Positions 46,573 to 59,900 of a DNA stretch of 64,000 bases are shown in pieces. Each line of letters starts with the position of its first letter. Within the stretch, counting starts at the first letter, position 1. Below the pieces are notes generated by a model. The model had not been told where the DNA came from. It saw only the letters and a list, made by a program, of their open reading frames with translations, and did no database searches. Source of the stretch: Congeria kusceri (taxonomy: Eukaryota > Mollusca > Bivalvia > Myida > Dreissenidae); assembly GCA_027627225.1 (NCBI GenBank), contig CM051036.1, forward strand, positions 41,859,926-41,923,925. The letters are read 5' to 3'. The position numbers and the translations under genes were made by a program.

Positions 46573-49037
46573 ATGCAGAAGCTAAAAGATTGTATAGGCA
46601 ACACATACAACGCCCCAGAATATATGACAATATATGCCGGGTTACAATCGAATTAACCCGTATAAAATTGAGTGGATACAGCTATACAGCTGTATAGCAG
46701 TTTAGGGGGGGGTGGGGGGCGATGTCAGCCTATTACATCCTTCCATAAGGTAATTGCAACTATAAATCATATAGAATCATTTGACTCAACGCCAATCTCA
46801 CCGAGAAAGAAGTCAAACATTTTGCGTGCAAACATCATTTACTAAATGAATTATTTCATTAAAAATTAAGTATGCTATATCGTAGTAATCACAAACTAAT
46901 TGCATTTGAAGAGATTAATTTAGTTCAAGTTGTAAACAGCCGGCAGCGATATCAATTGGATACAATGTTCAGTCATATGAAACATAAGTTATACCTCCTA
47001 TCACCATCGTGCTACCAGACGAATAAGACAATGCGATTATAGCAAAATGTGCTCCATAACCTAGGAATCCATGTTGGTTCGTGGCTGCATAAACGAAATA
47101 GGTCACAGTCTCCAACAATCTAGAACATAATTGTATAAAGACCTTTGGTAGTGACAATAGTAACTTGAACTAGGTAACAGTCAATGATACAATAGCCATG
47201 TACAATGACTGGATAAATCACTCAAGTTAATTTGAATATAATTGACAATCATTTGTGGAAATAATATCATGGTTATTCATGCTGTTTCCGTAGTGTACAT
47301 GATCGGCGTCAGACAATCGGATATAATATTCCATACAATGACTAAATCATTAGGTCTAGAAATTATTTCATGCAATTACTAAACATTAGGTTTCTTTGTG
47401 TCCAGTACATTTCTTGAGAATGCAGCTACGGTTATACCCCGTTTATAGCCATAATTAACCTGATTTACAGTATATATAGTGATCAGCAAATTACAGTGAT
47501 ATTTGATACGATATATATGTTGCATAAACGAGCATCATGGTAATATTTATGAGGCCAATAACAAGATGAAAGTCTATTACAAACAGATGACTAATATATT
47601 TGTAATAAGAAAATCGTGTATTAAGCAACATAATTATATAAACGACTAAACGTACGTCATAGCGGTTCGCAGTCATTACCCCGTCAGTATATTTAGTGTT
47701 GTGACAATGTACAGTGTATTTATACTGTAATAAATCGGTTAGTATTTCTTTCTCTTAAACAAATTTAGTTTTTATTTAGTGTGCATTAAATTTGGCAGGG
47801 TTAAAAATGAATACAATGCATGCAAATCTCTTAAGATCTGAAGAAATAAACAAACGTTCAGTTCTCAACCAACCGCATATGTTGAACTGCTTTCGTAAAG
47901 TATGATGAGCTTGTTGACCAGACTGCATAGCGCGAATTCAATGGCGATACTTGTAGAGCGTGCATGCCTTATCTAGTATACCCGTGGTTTGCACAGACAT
48001 GTTGGCATAAACATTGACAACTGGCAAGTAGTTATTTAGTGTTTTGTTTGTGATTGTGTCTCATCTGAAATAAAATCACTTCACCTTTTTCTGAATCGAA
48101 TAAAATGTCCAGTTTGGGTGACATTTGTTACTACATGTACACGTATATGTCAATGACAAATTGCCGAACAAACGAAGATGTTGCGACAATATTATAATTC
48201 ATTATTATCTTACATGTTGGATATTTTTTATTAATTAAACTATCATTAAAAATGTATTGCAGTTTTTTTTATTAATGCTACTGGGCCCAAAAAAATCGGT
48301 TACTCGTGTACTGAAACCCTAAACTTGAATATCAGTTTTAGTTGAAGGCATTTCGTTTCGTATTAAATTGAAGAACTTAGTGTGACCCTTGCAACAGCAA
48401 AAGTATAATCGTAAACTAAGAATGTGTAACTAGAACAAAATTATATACAATCAGAACAAAAGTATATACTATCAATTGACTTAATAAAAACTATTATAAG
48501 CGCTATTATGAGAAACGAAAACAACGATAATGAATCTAATTAACAACAAGCTGAAGTAATAAGTCAACAAATTACAGAACAAGCGCGCTTACGAGCACCG
48601 ACATGGGATTCACGGGGGATTAGACACGTGCAACAAGGTCAAAATATGTTGTTGATGCCCCCTTTGGAAAGTTTGTACTCATTCAACTATAGACACCGAG
48701 TTAGAGGATTGTAAAACGTGGAATTATGTAAATTTTTACGAAAAATGATAGCAAAATATCTGTTATTATACGATGAAAATAAACGCGGGTATTGTTCCTT
48801 AGTCAAGACAGATGCTGAAATAGATCATTATGTATTTTCATAGCTCGTTACTGGCTTTGCGAATGACGGCTAGGAGACATATTATTGAGGTATGATATTG
48901 TTGACTGACGAAAAATGTAGCACAACATCAATGATTGTGATGACGTCAGTTTCACAAAATTTGTTACCGTTTTTTGGCAAACAAAAATACCGGTACGTAC
49001 GTGTACAATATTACATGTTGGTCAATGCCAACTATAT
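46573..49037 (+). repeat. Direct segmental duplication, copy B (uninterrupted)
   Basis: Contiguous counterpart of 7268-9070 plus 44170-44665. The junction that holds about 35 kb in copy A lies here at about 48510-48560. No gene found. A G-rich tract (about 46705-46722) and short frames are not informative. Confidence 0.75.
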
Positions 49038-49128
49038 ACACAGGTAAAAGTAAACTACTAGCAAAACAAGATTCTATGCTTGATAAACATACATGCCCCC
49101 CATTGGTGCTGGATAGCCCATTTCTTAG

Positions 49129-50945
49129 TCCGAATTAGGTCAAGGTAAAAGTGATTTGGGTTGATTGGGAACGATCCAAGTGTTTTAGTAAGCGGTGTTG
49201 TTGCTAGACGAAACGGTAAAATCTAGTTAACCAATAAATGGCACTTTTGAATAATAGTCCAAATTAGGTCAATGTCAAGGTCAAAGTGAGGTTGGGTGTT
49301 ATGGGTGGATTGGGGATGGTCATAAGCAACAGCTGTGTAAGTATCCATGTGTTGTAGCAAGAGGTGTTGTTGCTAGACGAAACGGTAAAATCTCGTTAAC
49401 CAAGAAACAGCCCTTTTGAGTTATTCTAAGTGCTAATTAGGTCAAGGTCAAAATGAGGCTGGGTGATATGGGTGGATAGAGAATGGTCATAAGTAACAAC
49501 TGTGTAAATACCCAAGTGTTGTAGTATGCGGTGTTGTTGCTAGACGAAACGGTAAAATCTAGTTAACCAAGAAATGGCACTTTTGAATTATTATAAATCC
49601 ATATTAGACCAAGGTCAAAGTGAGGTTGGGTGATATGTTTGGATTAGTGATGGTAATAAGTAACAGCTGTGTAAGTATGCAAGTGTTGTAGCAAAAGGTG
49701 TTGGTGCTAGACAAAACGGTAAAATCTAGATAACCAAGAAACAGTTCAATTGAATTCTTCTAAGAGCAAATTAGGTCAAAGTGAGGTTGGGTGATATGGT
49801 TGGATAGGAAATGGTCATCAGTAACAACTGTGTAAATACCCAAGTGTTGTAGTATGCGGTGTTGGTGTTAGACAAAACGGTAAAATCTAGTAACCAAGAA
49901 ATGGCACTTTTGAATAATAAGTCCAAATTAGGTCAACGTCAAGGTCAGGTTGGGTGATATGTGTGGATTAGGGATGGTAATAAGCAACAGCTGTGTAAGT
50001 ATGCAAGTGTTGTAGCAAGAGGTGTTGGTGCTAGACGAAACGGTAAAATCTAGTGAACCAAGAAACAGCCCATTTGAATATTATAAGTGCAAATTAGGTC
50101 AAAATGAGATTGGGTGATATGGGTGGATAGGGAATGGTCATAAGTAACAACTGTGTAAATACCCAAGTGGTGTAGTAAGCGGTGTTGGTGCTAGACAAAA
50201 CGGTAAAATCTAGTTAACCAAGAAATGGCACTTTTGAATAATATGTCCAAATTAGGTCAATGTCAAGGTCAGGTTGGGTGATATGTGTGGATTAGGGATG
50301 GTCATAAGCAACAGCTGTGTAAGTATGCAAGTGTTGTAGCAAGAGGTGTTGGTGCTAGACGCAACGGTAAAATCTAGTGAACCAAGAAACAGCCCATTTG
50401 AATATTCTAAGTGCAAATTAGGTCAAAGTGAGGTTGGGTGATATGGGTGGATAGGGAATGGTCATAACTAACAACTGTGTAAATACCCAAGTGGTGTAGT
50501 AAGCAGTTTTGGTGCTAGATGAAACGGTAAACTGTGTTAACCAAGAACAGGCACTTTTGAATTATTATAAATCCAAATTAAGTCAAGGTCAAAGAGAGGT
50601 TTGGTGATATGGGTGGATTGGGGATGGTCATAAGCAACAACTGTGTAAGTATCCAAGTGTTGTAGCAAGCGGTGCTGGGGCTAGACGAAACAGTAAAATC
50701 TAGTTAACCAAGAAACAGCCCATTGGAATTATTCTAAGTGCCTATCAGGTTAAGGTCAAAGTGAGGTTGGGTGATATGGGTAGATTGGGAATGGTCATAA
50801 GCAGCAGCTGTGTAAGTATCCAAGTGTTGTAGTAAGTGTTGTTGGTGCTAGATGAAACAGTAAAATATACTTAACCTAGTCACGGAAGGACGGACGGAAA
50901 GACGGATGGAAGGACGGACAGTACAATCACTATATCCCCTCCCAT
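49129..50945 (+). repeat. Tandem array of about 165-bp units
   Basis: About eleven units carry GCTAGACGAAACGGTAAAATC near 49205, 49374, 49541, 49708, 49866, 50031, 50200, 50356, 50514, 50682 and 50848, with TTAGGTCAAGGTCAAAGTGA and GGATGGTCATAAGCAACAGC in each. It ends in GGAAGGACGGACGGAAAGAC and TATATCCCC. Units alternate between two subtypes (for example AAGAAATGGCACTTTTGAAT versus AAGAAACAGCCCATTTGAAT), suggesting a dimeric higher-order repeat. Non-coding. Confidence 0.88.
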
Positions 50946-50960
50946 ATCAAGATGCCGGGT

Positions 50961-51780
50961 GCATCAAAATGAACTATATTGTTGTAAATTAAGCTCTATG
51001 GTTTGTGAAGAAGTGTACCATATGGGTGACTATTTAATATTTTAAACACTGCATACCATATAAAATGTTGACACCAAGCATTATTCTTTTATTTCATATA
51101 TCGGTCACAGTTCACGATTATATTCTGTATTTCGTCCGCAGCTAACATGAGACAACAGACCGTGGCTTTGAATAAGTCGACAAAATCTTTGGACCATAGC
51201 GTACATGTAGTTCGTGGAATAAGCACTGTGATTTTTGTGCAAAAGAAAATGTAATATATAGGCACACATTTGCCATAGAAGACCAATTAAACAAACTGGA
51301 CAAAGTTCCACTAACAAACACATTAAAAAAGTTGTGCTGGGACGGATTCCATCAAATTATTGACTCTCTTATATATTCAAAAGTCCAAATAATGGTACAG
51401 TGTAATTATTACCAAGACGTTGTTTTTTTTTAACTATAAAATAGTGCTGGTTTGAGAAGAATTTCGTATTTCAATTTTAATGAAGTAGTGGCGCCAAAGT
51501 CTAAGGTGAGGATCGGAACCAAAGGTGGACCCAATGTACGATCTTTTCCTATGACCTTTACATTACGAGAATGTTTTTAGGGCTAAACTATGGAAAGATC
51601 TAGGATAATAGGTACAGGGTGTTGCTAAACAGGAGAAGAGTGGAAATCCGTACCAGTCTGTTGGCATTTTATAATAATTTTCTAAATCCAGGGTTTTTAA
51701 GCAGTCTATTGATTTGTCATTGAATATTTGCAAAAATATATTAAATTACAAAAGACATTCAACATTTCTGTGTTGACCAT
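50961..51780. other. No recognised feature
   Basis: Non-coding stretch between two tandem arrays. Short minus-strand frames at 51089-51323 have no motif. Confidence 0.55.
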
Positions 51781-53320
51781 CCCAGAAGAGGGGGGGGGTA
51801 CTCTGCACTTCCTCTCATTGTCCTATATCATTATATGAAGTTTCATTTGAATTCCTTCAATACTAATAGAGTTATGCTCTGCACAAGAAAATTAAACAGC
51901 AATAACTCCATAAATATTGAAGAAAGAGTTATGGTCCTTGTGCTCTGCACTTCCTCTCATAGTCCTCTATCATTATATGAAGTTTCATTTGAATGCCTTC
52001 AATACTTATGGAGTTATGCTCTGCACAAGAAAATTAATGCTTCACATAAGGAAATAAAACAAACGACAATAACTCCGTTAATATTGAAGAAAGAGTTGTG
52101 GTCCGTATGCTCTGCACTTCCTCTTAATGTCCTTTATCATTATATGAAGTTTCATTTGAATTCCTTCAATACTAATAGAGTTATGCTCTGCACAAGAAAA
52201 TTAAACAAACGGCAATAACTCCATAAATATTGAAGAAAGAGTTATGGTCCTTGTGCTCTGCGCTTCCTCCCATAGTCCTCTATCATTATATGAAGTTTCA
52301 TTGAATGCCTTCAATACTTATGGAGTTATGCTCCACACAAGAAAATTAATGCTTCACATAAGGAAATAAAACAAAGGACAATAACTCCGTTAATATTGAA
52401 GAAAGAGTTGTGGTCCGTGTGCTCTGCACTTCCTCTTAATGACCTTTATCATTATATGAAGTTTCATTTGAATCCCTTCAATGCTGATGGAGATACGCTC
52501 GGCACATGAAAATTAAACAAAGGGCAATTACTCTGTAAATATTGAAGAAAGAGTTGTGGTCCTTGTACTATGCACTTCCCCTAATTGTCCTCTATCATTA
52601 TGTGAAGTTTCATTTGAATTCCTTCAATACTAATAGAGTTATGCTCTGCACAAGAAAATTAAACAAACGGCAATAACTCCATAAATATTGAAGAAAGAGT
52701 TGTGGTCCTTGTGCTCTGCACTTCCGCTTATCGTCCTTTATCATTATATGAATTTTAATTTGATTCCCTTCAATACTAATGGAGATATGCTCGGCACATG
52801 AAAATTAAACAAAGGGCAATTACTCTGTAAATAATGAAGAAAGAGTTGTGGTCCTTGTACTCTGCACTTCCTCTCATTGTCCTCTATCTACAATGTATAT
52901 ACGAAATTTCATTTGAATTCCTTCATTACTAATGGAGTTATGCTCTGCACAAGAAAACTTAACAAAAAGGGCAATAACACCATAAATATTGAAGAAAGAG
53001 TTATGGTCCTTGCGCTCTGCACTTCCTCTCATTGTCCTCTATCATTATATGAAGTTTCTTTACTAATGGAGTTATGCTCCGCACAAGAAAATTAATCCTT
53101 CAAATAAGGAAATAAAACAAAGGGCAATAACTCCGTAAATATTGAAGAAATAGTTGTGATCTTTGTACTCTGCACTTCCTCTAATTGTCCTCTATCTATA
53201 TATGAAGTTTCATTTGAATCCCTTCAATACTAATGGAGTTATGCTCCGCACAAGAAGCGTGACAGACGGATGGACGATGCGATTACTATAATACCCCCGA
53301 TGTTCCCTTCGGGGGCATAA
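51781..53320 (+). repeat. Tandem array of 'gagttatgctctgcac' units
   Basis: About ten units of 142-166 bp contain TATGAAGTTTCATTTGAATT, GAGTTATGCTCTGCACAAGA, CAATAACTCC, GAAGAAAGAGTT and CTCTGCACTTCCTCT. It ends in GACAGACGGATGGACG then CCCCCGATGTTCCCTTCGGG. Diverged single units of the same family lie at 12850-12960 and 13770-14060. Open frames here are repeat artefacts. Confidence 0.9.
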
Positions 53321-53392
53321 AAAGTATTACAATCGATACAACTAATATCTTTCGCAAACAGAAGAATACAAACATGAAAACATATTAACTGG

Positions 53393-53398
53393 TTTATT
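53393..53398 (-). terminator. Candidate poly(A) signal of BLOC1S4
   Basis: AATAAA on the minus strand about 400 nt downstream of the BLOC1S4 stop codon. If used, the 3' UTR would contain the inverted-repeat element at 53494-53755. Confidence 0.35.
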
Positions 53399-53493
53399 AA
53401 TAGTCTAAAGTTCTCACTGGAATGAATTGCACATCCTTTTTCCTATCACAACTGGATTGCAATAAATTGCACAAAACATTAATATAATTTATA

Positions 53494-53755
53494 TGAGGCG
53501 TGTCGTTTGAAGATCGAGCTTAATGCATGTGCGTAAAGGTTCATCCCAGATCAGCCTGTGCAGTCCGCACAGGTTAATCCAGGACAAAACGTTCCGCCTG
53601 CAGTGGATTTATGTTTAGAAAAGACTTCCTTGAAACAGAAAATACCATAAAGGAGAAAGTGCTGTCCTGGATTAACCTGTACGGACTGTACAGGCTTATC
53701 CGGGACAACTCTTTAGGCACGTGCATTAAGCCAGGTTTTCCCACGACACGCTTCA
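53494..53755. mobile_element. Short inverted-repeat element, TGAGGCGTGTCG family, copy 2
   Basis: The ends are TGAGGCGTGTCG and CGACACGCTTCA, with inner CAGCCTGTGCAGTCCGCACA and GGATTAACCTGTACGGAC hairpins. It lies 46 bp past the BLOC1S4 stop codon, so it is probably in the transcript. Confidence 0.8.
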
Positions 53756-53800
53756 TATATACATCAAGTACTAGTATACAGATGATCACATTCACGTATA

Positions 53801-53968
53801 TTATGTGGCAGCCAGTGCCCCAGGCTGTGCAAGGTCAGTCTGACCAGTGCTTTCTGGATGTTCAGACTCAGGTAAGACGGCCCCCGAGTTGGGTCTCAAA
53901 TACTCCTCGGTGATGAAGATGTCAGGAGGATGGAATGTGTGCTGGTCCCTAGGGTGGGCTGGCTTTTT
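53801..53968 (-). CDS. BLOC1S4: BLOC1S4 coding exon 5
   Basis: Acceptor TTTTCCTTCCAG, then KKPAHPRDQHTFHPPDIFIT, EEYLRPN and a Ser/Glu/Pro-rich end to TAA (53801-53803). The IFITEEYL segment corresponds to the aromatic FRTEDYF-type C-terminal motif of vertebrate subunit 4. Confidence 0.82.
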   Translation of the reverse strand, partial: KKPAHPRDQHTFHPPDIFITEEYLRPNSGAVLPESEHPESTGQTDLAQPGALAAT

Positions 53969-56900
53969 CTGGAAGGAAAATCGTGGCATTTAACAAAAAG
54001 GTAAAAGGTTCGGTTTATAGTCTGCTATCGATATACATGTACATCTTCAGCCGACTTCGACAATTACCCCCCGATCACTGGGTCGTAAGTCGTCCGTTTA
54101 CACTCATGACTTTACAACTCAAAATAATATTTGGACTCATGATTTTTGTAAAGCTCTAAGACATCAAACATAGAATCAAGTATCTAATAGACTTTCATTA
54201 GACAATTAATATCTCGTATATGCAGTTATCTGCATGCATGTAAAAGGTTTTGCCATGTTATTATTACAGTAGTTATTTGCATTCTTGACTGCATGTATTT
54301 CGTAAAATACCATTAAAATTGCATACCCCTAATTACGAAATGCTTTTTAAAATTCTGTAAAAACGTCGTAATTACGAAATGTGATTGCATATTAAGGCAA
54401 TAATATTTCGTTTAAATGTAATATTATTTCGCATTTACAACATGTATAAAATTATATATTTTTACAAAGTAATATTAGCTTTATACATTTGTTGCGCTTT
54501 TACGAAATACATTTCGTATTTAATAAATTGTTTTCTGATTAGATTTCTTAATTAAGGAATAATGCTATGTTAACAACAACAAAAATACTTTTTTACAAAA
54601 TATTACATTTTTGTAAGAAATTATTGTGATTTTATAAAACACATTTCATAATAGTGAAATAAACATATTATGTTTCAAAATAAATGTGAATAACGTCACT
54701 TAAGGGGTACCACAGAACTTTTTTTCACTGACATGAGACATTTTTTAATATAAAGGAAATTACAACCACAGATGGTAAATGAAAATTAGAACAGTTAAAT
54801 TCTTGAACTGTGATTTCCTTAAATATTTTGGCATTATTAGAACAACAACAAATTTAATTGTGAATAAGCAAAAAGAAATGCACTAGTTAATAAAGTAGCC
54901 TGCCATGTATGGCCTCTGTTGCTCCATTTTCCTTGAATTTTTTTCGGCGTAGCTGTTTAACGCAACTTTTGACATTCCTGTACGCAGAGTCAAATGTTGT
55001 GAAAATTTCCCGCCAGTAGTCCCGAATGAATAAATCATATCTTTCCTTCGGCTAATTTATGATAAATTCCCACTACACTGGTCATAAATACATAGGTGCA
55101 ACATCCCAACAACATAGAAGACGAATTCGTAACAGGTTTGGAATACTTATGGCAAATTCAATGAGGGAATAACAGTTCGCACAGAATGAGAGCTTTCGTA
55201 TATGCGCAACACTTTTTAAATGATTTGACATGACATTTGACAGGTTAAAAAGCAATAAATTTGATGTTTTGCAATGATGTAACTAACACACACTTTTTGC
55301 AGTTGAGTGTTTTCTTTTATATTCGTACACAATAGACACAGCGATTCTATTAATATCAGTTCTCTCACCAGAGGGATAGTCTATATTAAGGCCGAAATGA
55401 TCCTACGCTCGCTCGCCTGCAGGTCAGTGTAGGGTCAAACTGACAGTGTACAGTTGAAAAGGCAAGTTGAAAAATATTGTCGAAATACATGTATTCTTTA
55501 CACCTCAACAAGATTTATCTAGCCATAAACAGTTTAACATATTTAGGCGCGTGCATACTTCGAACAGAAATGTACTAGTTAATAAAGTTTCTGGCTTGTC
55601 GATGTATATATTACCGTTTATGCATCATGTTCGGTGTTGCTGAATATATTGTTTTAATTTCATTAGATAATACTTAGTTAATCAAAGAGCATATATAAAA
55701 TGTTGATGTTAAAAAAAACAACATATATTGAGTAACGTATATAATAATTTATATAATGGTATGTTAGGAGGCATAATCTACTAGTATTGTTTAGTATTTG
55801 AGTTTTATATGCCATTTGGATCTAGTCTTAGTTACATTGCTTTGAATATTTATGCTGAAGTTTAATTTAAATTCCTTAATTGCAAAATTACCACAGACGC
55901 CGAATATCTTTTTTGACGATATTTCTTGTTTAAAATTTAATTTATAAACATTCAGAAACTGAAGAGCACAGAACACTTGATTACAGTATGTGGAGTTAGA
56001 ATAAGACATCAAACATAGAATGGATATAAAATGTTTAATTTTTGCATATAAAACTGTGCATTTCATGCACTAAAATGTATTGTAAAAACATAATTAATCT
56101 GGAGAATTAGAAATCAAAAAGTTGTTAGTGGCCAATTATTTAGCAAACATTCAATGACACTTTACCTGTACCTGTTAAATTCTACATACGGTAATTATTG
56201 TAATAACCATTTTTTTATTGAAAAAGGTGAAAAACTAAAACTAATGCTGATAATAGAAAGTTTCATTTAGATAAAAATCAATTTCAACTTGGTTATAAAT
56301 AAGGGCGTCACTATATAAGAAAAGCAATATTATGAGAAATTGTGTTACTACACTGTTCAAAATTCAGCTTTATTTCTTGAAATATTGAGTATAATCCCCC
56401 TTCATGCCTTTCAATTAATGCCCGTTTACTGCACTCGACATTGACCTTTGATAGAAGATTATAATGCCACTAAGTATTGTTTCCTACAAATCCTGGTTGT
56501 CTGTATGTAAAGTAAAAAAAATGTTCAAAAGAAAACACCGGAAAGAAAAGAAAACACCAAAAGTTCGTGGACGAAAAAAAAAAGTTGCTTTGTGGAAGCC
56601 TATAAAAATGTCAGGCCCAATTTCATGAGTCTGCAAACAAACAATTTATTAAGGATGGCCTAGGGTGCTGTTTATTTATATCACTTTCTTATGATGATGA
56701 CAGGTACAGCAACAACTACAGTAACCCATAAACAACCATCCGTAAAACATAACAAATACCAAGAGCAAACTGAAACATACTGATAGACATTGGGCAAAAT
56801 AACACATTTGCAACAACCAAACATCACCACGAAGTTATGACACAAATTTGCTAACTAATATATCAGTAATTCTTATAACCACAGTCAAAATACTTACACC

Positions 56901-59900
56901 AACCAGGGAAGTAAAGATTTTCTTGAGCCCTGAGAATGATCCCATCTCAGACTCGGCTTTGTTCACACATTCTTCCATGACACCGACATTTTCACGTACC
57001 ATTGCAATAAATGCCTACAAGTTCATATATATATATATATATGAGGCGTGTCGTGAGAACCCCAGGCTTAATGCATGTGCGTAAAGTTTCGTCCCAGATT
57101 AGCCTGTGCAGTCCGCACAGCCTAATCCAGAACCACACTTTCCGCTTTTATGGTATTTTCGGTTTCAAGGAATTCTCTTCTGAACATATATCCACTGTAG
57201 GCGGAAAGTGTCTTCCTGGATTAGCCTGAGCGGCCTGCACAGGCTGATCCGGGATGACACTTTACGCACATGCATTATGCCCAGTTTTCCCACTACAGGC
57301 CTCATATGTATGCAACAAACATAAATAAAGCATAAAACAAAACAGTTTGACTAATAAATCACAATAATTGCCAGGTACCGTCTATTACCAGTGTGCTATA
57401 GGTCGAGAGATTAACACGCCATCACAGACCTTGAGTATGCAAATCATTATTATTCATTACGTCCAGAAGAACTTTATTTAGTTGTTAAAACTTATCTTTA
57501 GCAATAGTGTTTGACAACATTTATTTGGGTATGGGTCCAATACCACAAGGGCATTATCACATTATGACATGAAGTCAACGCTAACTGGGATAACGTTATC
57601 AAGGAAATTAAATAAATTAAGTATTTAAACTAGTGGTATACTGGTTGAACTTTTTATGTTTTTGTTTTTTATCCAGAAGCATGCAAGTCATCAAATGATT
57701 TAAATTATTAATTCACATTTCCTATAGATTTAAGAAATTTTAACTACAAATTGGTAATGTTTTCACTCAACACTGCCCTACCTCAAGCTGATCCACCCGC
57801 GCAAATATATCGTGCATTTCATCACATTTAGCCTGGATGTTCTTAATATTGGATTCAACACATAAACTGGTATCACTTCGAATCTGTGATTGAAAAATAC
57901 TGATATTAACACATAATTATACATAAACCACTCAAAGATAATTAGGAAACATAGTTAAGACAGTAGTTCATAATATAGCCTATTTTATTTAAATATATGT
58001 TTGATTGCCTATAAAATACCCAGAAAAAACAAAATCTTACGTTTAAATGCTAATTTGTCATATTCAACATTAAGGATCCAGTTAGATACCGTGATGTGTC
58101 AGTTAACATATCCCACTGAATATAACACAGTTTTAAACCATACATTTTTCAAAGTTAAGTTCCAATGATTTGTAACACAATTCCCTGCAATACTCACAGT
58201 GTCTACAAGTCCACCAAATTCATCAAGTTTGGTCAACATTTCATCTATACTGTTGTAAAAGGACTGCTTCTGTAACACAGATGCAAAATAAAAATAAAAA
58301 AATCTGAAAGCAATATAACAATATAGCACTTGACTAGTTATATTTATAGTTTATATATATTACCAAGTGTCAGTTACAGTTTCTGTAATTTAAATTCAAC
58401 AATTTATCATATGTCAGAAAATATCATTATATATATATTTATTTATATTTATATCATTTTTATATAATCGTATATAAGCAAGACTGAAGAGGATTGTGAA
58501 GTAAGTTCATCTCTGGAACCTGGGATCTTTATTATCATAACTTGATAGGAGATGGTCAAATATTGAGCTACTATATTTTTTGGGGGGTACTAGTAACTGT
58601 ACCATACTACAGTAAACCCCCGCTGTTATGACCACTTGTGGGTCTTAATAAAAATGGTCTTAATAGTATGATTTAGATACAGCAGAATCAAATTGTTTTC
58701 CATTTAATTTTTTAAGGATTGTACAAATTATAGTTATGGAATATAACTATACATTAAGTCAGATTATAAATTACACATTGATCTACTAATTGATTTACTC
58801 AAAGTCCATATATAGTTCATCATTCATCAGTGTGTTATACCCTAACTGCCAGATTGTGCCAATTAAAGTAGTCTGTTATACAGATGATGTCCTCATGTGT
58901 TATCCAAATATCTCTAACATGGTTTTTCACATGCTTTTTTGATGTTATTTCCAATGCATATACTGTGAAGGACAATATGACACTGGTCTGAATAATGGGA
59001 ACACTATGAGCGTTATTTTAGTGTCTGGTCTCAGATTACTGGTAGTAAATACGAAATAGCGGGAAGCCAGTATCATCTGGGTTTGCATTCATTGAAATAT
59101 ACAGGAAAACAATCTGGTCCATTAAAAAGTGTCCGCTTTAGTGTGTTGATAAAAAGCGAGGTTTTATTATACATGTACTATATTATATTTTTAAACCTAT
59201 ATAAAAAGTAATACTAAATGATAAGTGCTACAGAAATTGCTTCCCACCCCAGTCCTGATGCACCTATCAATATTTTCCCCCAGGGGGGGAGAGGCGGGCA
59301 TATACGGGACTGTAGACTGAAAGGAATTCCTGATAGGCTGGAATTTGAAACGCCGAATGATTCCGGGTCCTGGAAAATAGACTTTGTTCGGATTTAAGAT
59401 CCTGGTTATATTGTCCCCCCCAACCATTTGATACACCAATTAAGCATCCCCCATTGAGGGGATTTAGACAAAAATGCTTGGCTCTAAGGTGGGGAATTAG
59501 ACCACCTAAAGTACAATAAGTCTAATTCCCCTGGGTTTGCCTGCCGCTCCCCCCCTAGGGGAAAATATTGATAGGCGCATTATGTACAAGTGCTTTAGTA
59601 TGCATGCTATAATATCTTTTACATACATGCCATAATTTTTTGGATCATTTCCGAGACTCTGCCGGCAAATTTCTGGGATTTTTACTGATTTTCCAGGACA
59701 TGCGCATGCGTTTAAGATTTTTCCAGATAAGCGTTCTTATTTGGCAGGAAAATCGTTTTTGCGGGAAATTGGGGCGTGGGTATTTATTCCAATCCAAGGC
59801 AATGTACTTTTTTTCATGAAAAAATGTTTTATTGTTATAAAAATAAAAATATAAATTATAATGCCGAAGACGGCAAATGTATTGCACTAAGAAACTTTTA

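Noticed and set aside
51835..53095. Protein-coding gene with repeats such as KFHLNSFNTNRVMLCTRKLN
   Set aside because: Translation of the tandem array; frames break between units and no start or splice context is consistent.
49129..53320. CRISPR-like regular repeats
   Set aside because: These are direct tandem units of 142-166 bp without spacers, in a clearly eukaryotic context.
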